Assembly: GCA_030604795.1 (NCBI GenBank)
Contig: JAUVVE010000001.1
Coordinates: 1-25,230, forward strand
Length of the DNA stretch: 25,230 bases
From: Dehalococcoidia bacterium
Lineage (GTDB): Bacteria; Chloroflexota; Dehalococcoidia; GIF9; UBA5629
Direction of reading: 5' to 3'
Shown here: positions 7,415 through 14,151 of the stretch, in pieces
Layout: every line of letters starts with the position of its first letter
Position numbering within the stretch: the stretch's first letter is position 1
Program-made: the position numbers and the translations under genes
The notes under the pieces: model-generated
What the model was told of the DNA's origin: nothing
Database searches by the model: none
What the model saw: the letters and a program-made list of their open reading frames with translations, nothing else

Positions 7415-7592
7415 CCTTCACTTCCGCCTTGACCAGATGACTGACCTTGGCTATCATACCCCGAATGGACGGGGAATCCTCGTGTTCCACCGTTTCATTA
7501 AGTCGATGAAACCCTAAGGCTCTCAAGGTCCGCTTTTGCGCCTTGACATACCCGATGTCGCTCCTCGTCCAGGTGATACGCAGCCTAGCCAC
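7398..7592 (-). CDS. rpmD: 50S ribosomal protein L30
   Basis: L30 is a small large-subunit protein. From the GTG at 7592 it is 64 aa, beginning (M)ARLRITWTRSDIGYVKAQKR and then TLRALGFHRL, and it fits the family length of about 60. A TTG at 7616 in the same frame would add eight residues (NWRRSRW) that are really the translated ribosome-binding region: GGAGGAGG lies 9 nt before the GTG. That sequence also encodes the Glu-Glu at the end of S5, so the two genes overlap by 8 nt. At its 3' end it overlaps rplO. Confidence 0.93.
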   Translation of the reverse strand: MARLRITWTRSDIGYVKAQKRTLRALGFHRLNETVEHEDSPSIRGMIAKVSHLVKAEVKDDGTE

Positions 7593-8127
7593 CCACCTCG
7601 ACCTCCTCCAGTTCAATTCCAGCCTTCCGTCTGGCTACAGCCTCCTTCGGGTCCCTGAGGCTGGCCAACCCCACCATAGTGGCTTTGACTACGTTAACAG
7701 GATTGGCGCTTCCCAAGGACTTGGTAAGGGCATCCTTTATTCCTGCAGCTTGGAGCACCGCCCGAACGCCGCCACCAGCAATCACACCCGTTCCAGGCCA
7801 CGCCGGCTTAAGTAAAACCTTCCCGGCACCAAACTTAGCCAATATCTCATGCGGAATAGTAGTGCCAGCCATGGGTATCTTGATTACATTCTTACGGGCG
7901 GTCGCACCGGCTTTGCGGATTGCTTCTGGTACCTCCCTGGCCTTACCGAGGCCAATCCCTACATGCCCGCTGCCATCACCAACTACCACCAGAGCTCTGA
8001 AATGAAGCCGCTTACCGCCTTTCACAACCTTGGCTACCCGGTTGAGTGCCACTAGCTTTTCACTCAGTTCTAGCTCACTGACATCAACTTTGACATTCTG
8101 CCCAATTACCTTGGTAATCGCTTTCAT
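7585..8127 (-). CDS. rpsE: 30S ribosomal protein S5
   Basis: S5 acts in decoding fidelity and in the mRNA-unwinding site of the small subunit. From the ATG at 8127 the protein is 180 aa. It has the S5 N-terminal double-stranded-RNA-binding-like domain (SELELSEKLVALNRVAKVVKGGKR, VVVGDGSGHVGIGLGKAREVPEAI) and the C-terminal domain (GTGVIAGGGVRAVLQAAGI). The open frame continues upstream into rplR, but MKAITKVIG at 8127 has GAGGT 7 nt before it and starts just after the rplR stop, so it is chosen. The C-terminal ELEEVEVGG encodes the rpmD ribosome-binding site. Confidence 0.95.
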   Translation of the reverse strand: MKAITKVIGQNVKVDVSELELSEKLVALNRVAKVVKGGKRLHFRALVVVGDGSGHVGIGLGKAREVPEAIRKAGATARKNVIKIPMAGTTIPHEILAKFGAGKVLLKPAWPGTGVIAGGGVRAVLQAAGIKDALTKSLGSANPVNVVKATMVGLASLRDPKEAVARRKAGIELEEVEVGG

Positions 8128-8137
8128 TGAACCAACC

Positions 8138-8503
8138 TCAAAACTCCAGCCCGGCCTTCCGGGCACCTGCAGCCAAAGCCTTGACTCGCCCATGATACTT
8201 GTAACCACCCCTGTCAAGAGCCACGCGATTGATCCCCTTATTCAGCGCACGCTGAGCCACAAGGGAACCTATCAGCTCAGCACTCTCTGTTTTCGTTTTC
8301 TCTGTGGTTTTGCCTCTGATCTCTGGGTCCAGACTACTGGCCGAAGCCAGAGTCTGCCCGATAGAGTCATCAATGATTTGAGCATAAGTGTATTTCAAGC
8401 TCCGAAAAACACAAAGCCTTGGCCTCGTCCCGGTTCCGCTCACCCTGCCTCTGACCCGAGCATGACGCCGCTTTCGTGCTAGCCTTGTATCAATCTTAGC
8501 CAT
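8138..8503 (-). CDS. rplR: 50S ribosomal protein L18
   Basis: L18 binds 5S rRNA with L5 and attaches it to the large subunit. The 121-aa product starts MAKIDTRLARKRRHARVRGR, then RPRLCVFRSLKYTYAQIIDD, and ends with the conserved DRGGYKYHGRVKALAAGARKAGL. The basic N-terminal tail and the C-terminal Y-HGRV-ALA-GARE/K-AGL signature identify it. Gene order rplF-rplR-rpsE is standard, and there are 9 nt between rplF and this ATG. Confidence 0.97.
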   Translation of the reverse strand: MAKIDTRLARKRRHARVRGRVSGTGTRPRLCVFRSLKYTYAQIIDDSIGQTLASASSLDPEIRGKTTEKTKTESAELIGSLVAQRALNKGINRVALDRGGYKYHGRVKALAAGARKAGLEF

Positions 8504-8512
8504 CGATGCCTG

Positions 8513-9064
8513 TTATCCTCTTAGGCCGACCTTGCCTGCCTTACCAGCTTTGCGGCGAAGTCTCTCACCAGCATACTTGATACCCTTGCCTTTGTACGAG
8601 TCAGCAGGGCGTAGAGCCCTAATTCGAGCCGCGGTCTCGCCGACGACCTCCTTATCAATACCTACGACGCGGACGCGGTTAGTCCCTTCCACCACAATCT
8701 CCACACCGGGCGGTGGCGCGAAATCCACCGGATGACTATATCCAATCTGAAGTGACAACTTGTTGTCTGTTGCTTGAGCCCGGTAGCCAACACCGTTCAA
8801 TTCCAGGGTCTTTTCAAAACCTCTTGTAACCCCCTCGACCATGTTAGCCAGAAGAGTCCGACTTAATCCGTGCAGAGAACGATTGACCCTATCATCACTG
8901 AGCCGGGCCACTATCAGGGTTTCATCTCTTACTGTGATAGAAATCCCCGGGGGAAACGAACGAGATAGCCTACCCTTGCCACCATCCACGGTCACTTCAT
9001 TCCGCTGGATATTGACCTTGACACCCGGAGGTACGGGTATGGGACGCAATCCTACGCGAGACAT
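8513..9064 (-). CDS. rplF: 50S ribosomal protein L6
   Basis: L6 is a two-domain large-subunit protein near the GTPase-associated centre. From the ATG at 9064 it is 183 aa, starting MSRVGLRPIPVPPGVKVNIQ. The first domain is followed by RTLLANMVEGVTRGFEKTLELNGVGYRA and the second by the RALRPADSYKGKGIKYAGER signature. A longer in-frame ORF reaches back to 9199 through rpsH but has no family-like sequence there. It follows rpsH after 22 nt, with a modest GGTGG just before the start. Confidence 0.95.
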   Translation of the reverse strand: MSRVGLRPIPVPPGVKVNIQRNEVTVDGGKGRLSRSFPPGISITVRDETLIVARLSDDRVNRSLHGLSRTLLANMVEGVTRGFEKTLELNGVGYRAQATDNKLSLQIGYSHPVDFAPPPGVEIVVEGTNRVRVVGIDKEVVGETAARIRALRPADSYKGKGIKYAGERLRRKAGKAGKVGLRG

Positions 9065-9086
9065 GAATCCACCGTCAAAGTATTCG

Positions 9087-9482
9087 TTACCAGACGTAGC
9101 ATAGTAGTTCACCACCAAGATTTCGCCGCCATGCCTCCTGTCCAGTGACGAGCCCCTTGGACGTCGACAAGATAGCAACACCAAGGCCACCATAGACACG
9201 GGGAATCTCCGTTCGGCCTACATAGACTCTAAGACCGGGCTTGCTGACCCTCTCCAAACCCGCGATAGCTGGCTGGTCACCTATGTACTTCAGGAGGATC
9301 TTGACAACTCGCTGTGGCTTGCCCCTTAACACGGTATAGTCCGAAATAAAGCCCTCGTCCTTGAGAATCTTGGCAATGGAAAGCTTCATCTTGGAGGCCG
9401 GTACAAGCACGCCATCATGGCGCACCATCACGGCATTGCGAATGCGCGTCAGCATATCAGCAATCGGATCAGTAACTGTCAA
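9087..9482 (-). CDS. rpsH: 30S ribosomal protein S8
   Basis: S8 is a primary binder of the central domain of 16S rRNA and in E. coli represses the spc operon. The 131-aa product begins (M)TVTDPIADMLTRIRNAVMV, the standard N-terminus, from a TTG codon at 9482 with GGAGG 6 nt before it. The C-terminal half contains SKPGLRVYVGRTEIPRVYGGLG and ILSTSKGLVT, which precede the usual acidic or neutral end (GGELLCYVW). It lies 22 nt after rpsZ. Confidence 0.97.
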   Translation of the reverse strand: MTVTDPIADMLTRIRNAVMVRHDGVLVPASKMKLSIAKILKDEGFISDYTVLRGKPQRVVKILLKYIGDQPAIAGLERVSKPGLRVYVGRTEIPRVYGGLGVAILSTSKGLVTGQEAWRRNLGGELLCYVW

Positions 9483-9504
9483 CAGATGCCTCCAGCACTT
9501 TCAA

Positions 9505-9690
9505 TCACCAGCTTGACTTTCTCACCCCAGGAATTTGACCACTTAAGGCTAACTTTCGAAAACAAATGCGACACAAACCAAACTTGCGGATATAGGCGCG
9601 CGGTCTGCCGCATAATTGGCATCGATTTCGCTGCTGCACCCTATACTTTGGAGGGCGCTTCGATTTTACAATTTTGGATACTTTCGCCAC
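9505..9690 (-). CDS. rpsZ: 30S ribosomal protein S14, zinc-binding type Z
   Basis: S14 is a late-assembling protein of the small-subunit head. The 61-aa product is the short zinc form, not the longer zinc-free form. Cys24, Cys27, Cys40 and Cys43 lie in RCQLCGRPRAYIRKFGLCRICF, and the end is GQIPGVRKSSW. The start is GTG at 9690, and no strong Shine-Dalgarno sequence stands close to it, so translation may depend on coupling with rplE, whose stop is about 16 nt upstream. Confidence 0.96.
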   Translation of the reverse strand: MAKVSKIVKSKRPPKYRVQQRNRCQLCGRPRAYIRKFGLCRICFRKLALSGQIPGVRKSSW

Positions 9691-9706
9691 GTTTAATACA
9701 AACCTG

Positions 9707-10249
9707 CTAGCCTCTACTAAAAGGCATGCCTAGAGACTCTAGCAAACTCCTGCCTTCCTCATCACTAGCTGCGCTGGTGACGATGGTCACCTCGAGTCCC
9801 CGCAGCCTATCCACCTTATCATAATCAATCTCGGGAAAAACTATCTGCTCCTTAATCCCCAAAGTGTAGTTGCCCTCGCCGTCAAACGAATCTCGGGATA
9901 CCCCCTGAAAATCCCGAGTGCGCGCCAGAACAACATTGACCAGCTTATCACAGAACTCATACATCCGCCTGCCATGCAGTGTCACCATCATCCCGACAGG
10001 CATGCCTGCTCTGAGCTTGAAAGAGGCAATAGACTTCTTGGCTCGTGTTATCACCGGATGTTGCCCTGAGACAGCCGCTAAATCCCTCTCGGCTGCTTCC
10101 AAAGCTTTAGGGTTCTGTATTGCCTCACCCAGACCGATGTTCACAACAATCTTGTCAAGTCTTGGCACCTGCATCACATTCTTGTAGCCGAACTTACTCG
10201 TCAGTTCGGGTACCGTTTCCTTCAAATACTTCTCCTTCAGCCGAGACAT
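9707..10249 (-). CDS. rplE: 50S ribosomal protein L5
   Basis: L5 binds 5S rRNA and forms an intersubunit bridge with S13. The 180-aa product is of normal length and contains VPRLDKIVVNIGLGEA, the block RAKKSIASFKLRAGMPVGMMVTLHGRRMYEF, RTRDFQGVSRDSFDGEGNYTLGIKEQIVFPEIDYDKV and the terminal DEEGRSLLESLGMPF. It starts at the ATG at 10249, 19 nt after rplX. The rplX-rplE-rpsZ order is standard. Confidence 0.97.
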   Translation of the reverse strand: MSRLKEKYLKETVPELTSKFGYKNVMQVPRLDKIVVNIGLGEAIQNPKALEAAERDLAAVSGQHPVITRAKKSIASFKLRAGMPVGMMVTLHGRRMYEFCDKLVNVVLARTRDFQGVSRDSFDGEGNYTLGIKEQIVFPEIDYDKVDRLRGLEVTIVTSAASDEEGRSLLESLGMPFSRG

Positions 10250-10268
10250 ACCTAAGCTACACCTTTAC

Positions 10269-10580
10269 CTAATCAATAACTTCGTAGCAAGAACGGCAAA
10301 TCCGCGCCTTTCTGCCGTCATCAAGAAAACGGAAGCCAACCCGGGCCGGTTTGTTGCACTTATTACAAACCAGCACCACATTTGACGCTTGAAGCGGCAC
10401 TTCCAGCTCAATTATGCCAGCCTGTCTGGCCTGACGGCGGGCTCGCGAATGACGTTTAGCCATGTTGATGCCATCGACCGTTACCTTGCCTTTCTTTGGG
10501 AAAACCTGACGCACCTTGCCTTTTTTTCCCCTGTCTTTGCCGGCAATAACAAGAACCGTGTCATTCTTTCTAATCTTCAT
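10269..10580 (-). CDS. rplX: 50S ribosomal protein L24
   Basis: L24 is one of the assembly-initiating proteins and lies near the polypeptide exit. The 103-aa product starts MKIRKNDTVLVIAGKDRGKK, a KOW domain, then VTVDGINMAKRHSR. The C-terminal part has two CxxC pairs (Cys72/Cys75 and Cys95/Cys98), which could form a zinc site; this is an inference from spacing. The ATG lies 1 nt after the rplN stop, and its ribosome-binding GAGG is inside the last codons of rplN. Confidence 0.96.
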   Translation of the reverse strand: MKIRKNDTVLVIAGKDRGKKGKVRQVFPKKGKVTVDGINMAKRHSRARRQARQAGIIELEVPLQASNVVLVCNKCNKPARVGFRFLDDGRKARICRSCYEVID

Positions 10581-10581
10581 C

Positions 10582-10953
10582 TCAAAGAACCTCTGGAGCC
10601 AAAGACACGATCTTCATAAAATTCTTGTCCCTGAGTTCCCTGGCTACTGGACCAAATATGCGAGTGCCCTTGGGATTATTCTTATCGTCCAGGATCACCG
10701 CCGCATTCTCGTCAAACCTGACGTAGGAGCCGTCCGGACGATGATACTGTTTAGCTACGCGCACAACTACCGCCCGTACCACGTCACCCTTCTTCACCAC
10801 ACCACCACCAGGTATGGCCCGCTTTACTGAAGCCACAATAACATCGCCCACGGCAGCGTACCTCCTTCGAGTCCCACCTGGCACATTGATGCACATAATC
10901 TGCCGGGCTCCAGTGTTATCAGCTACTTTCAGTCTAGTCTGAGGTTGAATCAC
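10582..10953 (-). CDS. rplN: 50S ribosomal protein L14
   Basis: L14 lies on the subunit interface and contributes to intersubunit bridges. The 123-aa product starts (M)IQPQTRLKVADNTGARQIMC from a GTG at 10953 and contains GDVIVASVKRAIPGG, KKGDVVRAVVVR, SYVRFDENAAVILDD and PKGTRIFGPVARELR. The start codon lies 20 nt inside the 3' end of rpsQ in another frame. The length is exactly that of most bacterial L14 proteins, which supports the overlapping start. Confidence 0.97.
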   Translation of the reverse strand: MIQPQTRLKVADNTGARQIMCINVPGGTRRRYAAVGDVIVASVKRAIPGGGVVKKGDVVRAVVVRVAKQYHRPDGSYVRFDENAAVILDDKNNPKGTRIFGPVARELRDKNFMKIVSLAPEVL

Positions 10954-11257
10954 TGTCTTCTACTTCGGGCCGAATCTGAGCAGGTTCGGCAACCTCCACC
11001 TCGGCGACTTCTTTCCTCCTTATTATCTCCACAACCCGCCAGCGTTTTTCCTTAGACAAAGGGCGAGTCTCAACGATCTTCACCGTATCACCAGCCTGGC
11101 AGGCATTAGCGTCATCATGGGCTTTGAACCTGGAAGTATGTCTGACGACCTTCTTATAGAGAGGATGGCGTCTCCTAGTTGTCACTAACACCACCACCGT
11201 CTTATCCATCTTGTCGCTTACTACCTTCCCAGTTCTGATTTTGCGCTTCTTCTCCAT
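10934..11257 (-). CDS. rpsQ: 30S ribosomal protein S17 with acidic C-terminal extension
   Basis: S17 is a primary 16S rRNA-binding OB-fold protein. The 107-aa product contains KIRTGKVVSDKMDKTVVVLVT, RHPLYKKVVRHTSRFKAHD and GDTVKIVETRPLSKEKRWRVVEIIRR. The core family ends there at about residue 80. The last 25 or so residues (VAEVEVAEPAQIRP then EVEDSDSTSD) form an acidic extension, and its final part overlaps the rplN start by 20 nt. The ATG at 11257 is 3 nt after rpmC. Confidence 0.96.
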   Translation of the reverse strand: MEKKRKIRTGKVVSDKMDKTVVVLVTTRRRHPLYKKVVRHTSRFKAHDDANACQAGDTVKIVETRPLSKEKRWRVVEIIRRKEVAEVEVAEPAQIRPEVEDSDSTSD

Positions 11258-11260
11258 AAC

Positions 11261-11458
11261 CTACCTTATGCCAAGCTCCCTTTCTCTTAGTACCGTCTTC
11301 AGTCGGGCAATCCTCTTCTTGACCTTCGGCAGCTCCCGGTGATTAGCCAACTGCCGTGTGGCTAGGCGAAACCGCAAATTAAACAGCTCCTGGTGAGCCG
11401 TCTCCAACCGCTTCGATACCTCCTCATCCCTAAGAGACCGAATCTCGTCGATTCTCAA
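11261..11458 (-). CDS. rpmC: 50S ribosomal protein L29
   Basis: L29 is a small two-helix protein at the polypeptide exit, near the docking site for trigger factor and SRP. The 65-aa product reads (M)RIDEIRSLRDEEVSKRLETA and then QELFNLRFRLATRQLANHREL. It starts with TTG at 11458, with AGAGG about 6 nt before it. The start lies 29 nt inside the 3' end of rplP. The family-like N-terminus makes the TTG start credible. It is followed by rpsQ after 3 nt. Confidence 0.95.
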   Translation of the reverse strand: MRIDEIRSLRDEEVSKRLETAHQELFNLRFRLATRQLANHRELPKVKKRIARLKTVLRERELGIR

Positions 11459-11885
11459 CTCTCGCCTCTTCCTTGACCGTTTCTTTTGTCACAAACCTGG
11501 TGGCGATAGGTAACTTATAGGAAGCCAGATGCATCGCTTCCCGAGCCATACTCTCTTTTATGCCACTCACCTCAAAAAGCATTCTCCCCGGTCTCACTAC
11601 AGCTACCCAGTGGTCTGGAGCACCTTTGCCGCTGCCCATTCTCGTTTCCGCCGGTTTCTTAGTCACTGGCTTATCCGGGAAGACGCGAATCCACATTTGA
11701 CCCCCACGACGCAAATAACGAACTATGACTCGACGAGTAGCTTCAATCTGCCTAGCTGTTATCCAAGCCGCTTGGTAAGCTTGCAGCCCAAACTCACCAA
11801 AGGCAATGGTGTTCCCCGACTGCGCTTTTCCCCTCCGTTCCCCCCGGTGAGCTTTACGATACTTCACTCGCTTCGGCTGTAGCAA
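11430..11885 (-). CDS. rplP: 50S ribosomal protein L16
   Basis: L16 lines the A-site side of the large subunit and assembles late. The 151-aa product starts (M)LQPKRVKYRKAHRGERRGKA from a TTG at 11885. It then has FGEFGLQAYQAAWITARQIEATRR, GGQMWIRVFPDKPVTKKPAETRMGSGKG and VRPGRMLFEV. The first 32 nt overlap rpsC and the last 29 nt overlap rpmC. The tail after about residue 137 (KEEARVENRRDSVS) is longer than in many relatives and carries the rpmC ribosome-binding site. Confidence 0.96.
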   Translation of the reverse strand: MLQPKRVKYRKAHRGERRGKAQSGNTIAFGEFGLQAYQAAWITARQIEATRRVIVRYLRRGGQMWIRVFPDKPVTKKPAETRMGSGKGAPDHWVAVVRPGRMLFEVSGIKESMAREAMHLASYKLPIATRFVTKETVKEEARVENRRDSVS

Positions 11886-12525
11886 TTTCTCTCCTCACTT
11901 CAGGCACGATGTCACCTTTATAGACCCAGACTTTGACCCCAATATGACCCATTGCAGTATGAGCCTCAGCAAAGCCATAGTCGATATCAGCACAGAGTGT
12001 ATGCAAGGGCAAGCGCCCTTGAAGTGTAGTCTCACGGCGAGCGATTTCAATACCTCCCAGCCTCCCAGCACAACTGATCTTCACCCCTTTTGCACCAGCT
12101 TGCAACGTCCGAAAGGCAGTTTGTTTCATTGCCCGCCTAAAAGCCATCCGACGCTCAAGTTGGTCAGCCACATTCCGAGCCACCAGACAAGCCTCAAGCT
12201 CAGGCTGTTCAACCTCCCTGATAGACAGTCGCACTCTCTTGCCACAGATTGCTTCCAAATATGCCCTCAGTTCCTCGGCACGCTGTCCACCTCGCCCGAT
12301 GACGATCCCGGGGCGAGACGAATACACCGTTAACAATACCTCATTACCTTGGTGGTCAGTCTCCACCCTGGCAATACCACTGTCACGGCACTTCATCTCA
12401 ATAGCTCGACGCAACTTCAAATCTTCCTGCAATAGCTCGGCGTAATGCTTCTCATCATACCACTTGGCCTGCCAGCCTCGAATGATACCGATCCTAAAAC
12501 CGTAAGGGTGAACCTTATGTCCCAT
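11854..12525 (-). CDS. rpsC: 30S ribosomal protein S3
   Basis: S3 is at the mRNA entry tunnel and takes part in mRNA unwinding. The 223-aa product starts MGHKVHPYGFRIGIIRGWQA. It has the KH domain (SRPGIVIGRGGQRAEELRAYLE) and the C-terminal domain (GAKGVKISCAGRLGGIEIARRE, GRLPLHTLCADIDYGFAEAHTAMGHIGVKVWVYKGD). The ATG at 12525 directly follows the rplV stop codon (TAGATG). The 3' end overlaps the TTG start of rplP by 32 nt. Confidence 0.98.
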   Translation of the reverse strand: MGHKVHPYGFRIGIIRGWQAKWYDEKHYAELLQEDLKLRRAIEMKCRDSGIARVETDHQGNEVLLTVYSSRPGIVIGRGGQRAEELRAYLEAICGKRVRLSIREVEQPELEACLVARNVADQLERRMAFRRAMKQTAFRTLQAGAKGVKISCAGRLGGIEIARRETTLQGRLPLHTLCADIDYGFAEAHTAMGHIGVKVWVYKGDIVPEVRREIATAEASEVS

Positions 12526-12864
12526 CTATTCTGCCTCCCCAGAAACGAAGACGCTGATATGACTGGAACGCTTCAGGATAGGACTCACCCGCCCCCTTGC
12601 CTGAGGACGGAATCTTTTCAGGGTGCGCCCCTGATCAGCAGAGATATCCGCAATCCTAAGCTCAGAAGGTTCCATTTGAAAATTGTTTTCAGCATTAGCG
12701 GTCGCCGACTTGATTACCTTGGCCACAGCTCGAGCAGCCCGGGTCGTTGAGAATTGCAGAATAGTCAAAGCCTCATCAACTCTTTTGCCCCGTACCATGT
12801 CTGCGACTAGTTTGACCTTCCGAGCCGAAACACGAACGTCTTTAGCTATTGCTCCTACCTTCAT
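12526..12864 (-). CDS. rplV: 50S ribosomal protein L22
   Basis: L22 has a long beta-hairpin that lines the nascent-peptide tunnel, where macrolide-resistance changes occur. The 112-aa product starts MKVGAIAKDVRVSARKVKLV and contains DMVRGKRVDEALTILQFSTTRAA, VIKSATANAENNF and, in the hairpin region, QGRTLKRFRPQARGRVSPILKRSSHISV. Length and motifs are normal. It lies between rpsS (10 nt upstream) and rpsC, which it abuts. Confidence 0.98.
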   Translation of the reverse strand: MKVGAIAKDVRVSARKVKLVADMVRGKRVDEALTILQFSTTRAARAVAKVIKSATANAENNFQMEPSELRIADISADQGRTLKRFRPQARGRVSPILKRSSHISVFVSGEAE

Positions 12865-12874
12865 TCCCGTAAGA

Positions 12875-13168
12875 CTATCCCTTCTTCCTTGCCTGAACAG
12901 TCACTTGCGCCTTGCTGATGTGCCCCCGGAACATCCGAGTCATGGCGAACTCTCCCAGTTTGTGCCCCACCATATTCTCAGTAACAAAAATGGGGACATG
13001 TCGTCGACCGTCATGTACTCCAATGGTATGACCTATCATTTGGGGCATAACAGTAGAGGCGCGCGACCATGTTTTCAGCACTACCTTATCCCCAGAACGA
13101 TTAAGTGCCTCTATCCTGGCAAGTAGTTTGGCATCGCAATAGGGACCCTTTTTTGATGAACGCGACAT
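12875..13168 (-). CDS. rpsS: 30S ribosomal protein S19
   Basis: S19 is in the small-subunit head and forms a complex with S13. The 97-aa product starts MSRSSKKGPYCDAKLLARIE and has WSRASTVMPQMIGHTIGVHDGRRHVPIFVTENMVGHKLGEFAMTR, the central S19 signature. It ends with a short basic tail. The ATG at 13168 follows the rplB stop by 19 nt. The rplB-rpsS-rplV-rpsC order is canonical. Confidence 0.98.
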   Translation of the reverse strand: MSRSSKKGPYCDAKLLARIEALNRSGDKVVLKTWSRASTVMPQMIGHTIGVHDGRRHVPIFVTENMVGHKLGEFAMTRMFRGHISKAQVTVQARKKG

Positions 13169-13187
13169 CCTATTCCTGCCTCTTCAA

Positions 13188-14018
13188 TTACTTCTCCGCA
13201 TTTCGCCGCCTGACAATCAGTTTATTAGAAGCCTTATTACGGCGCGTCCTATAGCCCAAAGCTGGCTTGCCCCACGGCGTCTTTGGCGCCATTCCCCGAG
13301 GAGCCCTCCCCTCACCACCCCCATGGGGATGGTCTCGCGGCGTCATGGCCGAACCGCGAACCTGAGGACGCCGCCCCCGCAGCCTTCTGGCTCCAGCCTT
13401 GCCCAACTTCACGCCCTGATGTTCAACATTGCCTACCTGCCCCACGGTAGCCAGACAATCAGTCAGAAAACGCCGCACCTCCCCCGAAGGCAAGCGCACG
13501 AGTGAATACTTATGCTCTTTACCTAGAAGATGCGCCACCGTACCAGCGCTACGCACCACCTGCCCGCCCTTGCCTGGCTGCAACTCGATATTGTGAATCA
13601 AGGTGCCCTCTGGGATCAAACCCAGCGGCAGAGCATTGCCCGGCCTTATCTCAGCGCCCTCTCCTGCTCTTATGCTGTCGCCTACGCCAAGCCCAGCCGG
13701 GGCAAGAATGTAACGCTTTTCCCCGTCTGCATAATGGATGAGAGCAATGCGAGCCGAGCGAGACGGGTCATACTCAATAGCCGCCACCCTCCCAGGCACG
13801 CCAAGCTTATTCCTCTTGAAGTCGATTATGCGCAGCCTACGCTTGGCGCCACCGCCTCGATGCCGCACAGTTACCACGCCTCTGCTGTTGCGCCCTGCTT
13901 TCTTCTTGAATGGCTTGAGCAGAGACTTCTCAGGAACTGACTTGGTTATCTCGTCGAACGAGATACTAACCATGCCACGCTTGCCTGGTGATGTCGGACG
14001 ATAAGTTCTCAGTGCCAA
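13188..14018 (-). CDS. rplB: 50S ribosomal protein L2
   Basis: L2 is needed for subunit association and for peptidyl transferase activity. The 276-aa product has the usual parts: (M)ALRTYRPTSPGKRGMVSI, VTVRHRGGGAKRRLRIIDFKR, GKAGARRLRGRRPQVRG and the C-terminal AMTPRDHPHGGGEGRAPRG, with His230 equivalent to the important E. coli His229. The start is TTG at 14018, with an excellent GGAGGT 5 nt before it. Upstream is a 133-nt interval to rplW that contains the small bS22-like gene. Confidence 0.97.
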   Translation of the reverse strand: MALRTYRPTSPGKRGMVSISFDEITKSVPEKSLLKPFKKKAGRNSRGVVTVRHRGGGAKRRLRIIDFKRNKLGVPGRVAAIEYDPSRSARIALIHYADGEKRYILAPAGLGVGDSIRAGEGAEIRPGNALPLGLIPEGTLIHNIELQPGKGGQVVRSAGTVAHLLGKEHKYSLVRLPSGEVRRFLTDCLATVGQVGNVEHQGVKLGKAGARRLRGRRPQVRGSAMTPRDHPHGGGEGRAPRGMAPKTPWGKPALGYRTRRNKASNKLIVRRRNAEK

Positions 14019-14038
14019 AGCTTACCTCCGCCTAATTC

Positions 14039-14134
14039 CTACGGATGTCTCCTTTGCCAGCGATTCCTCTTAAGCATCTTGCGATGCTTATGCTTCGCCA
14101 TCTTCTTGTTCCGTTTCTTGATAACTGAGCCCAA
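14039..14134 (-). CDS. bS22-like small basic ribosomal peptide (AURKAIP1/COX24, mS38 family)
   Basis: This 31-codon gene fills the gap between rplW and rplB. From a TTG at 14134 it reads MGSVIKKRNKKMAKHKHRKM, then LKRNRWQRRHP and TAG. It has 7 Lys, 7 Arg and 3 His and no acidic residue. The GSVIKKR opening, the K-H-R-K block and the R-x-QRR end match, as I recall it, the actinobacterial 30S protein bS22, which PGAP calls an AURKAIP1/COX24 domain protein and which resembles mitochondrial mS38. AGAGG lies 7 nt before the TTG, and the gene lies 17 nt after rplW and 20 nt before rplB. Location, strand, ribosome-binding site and sequence together make it a probable ribosomal protein. Incorporation into the ribosome is inference. 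Confidence 0.85.
   Translation of the reverse strand: MGSVIKKRNKKMAKHKHRKMLKRNRWQRRHP
14071..14090 (-). repeat. Perfect 8-bp hairpin with GCAA loop inside the bS22-like gene
   Basis: On the transcribed strand the segment folds as TAAGCATC, loop GCAA, GATGCTTA, which is eight perfect base pairs closed by a GNRA-type tetraloop. It lies inside the coding region of the small bS22-like gene and about 50 nt before the rplB start. No T-run follows it, so it is not an intrinsic terminator. It may be a by-product of repeated Lys and His codons or an RNA element for a ribosomal protein; the sequence alone does not decide. Confidence 0.6.
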
Positions 14135-14151
14135 TTCTAGTCCTCTTCTCC

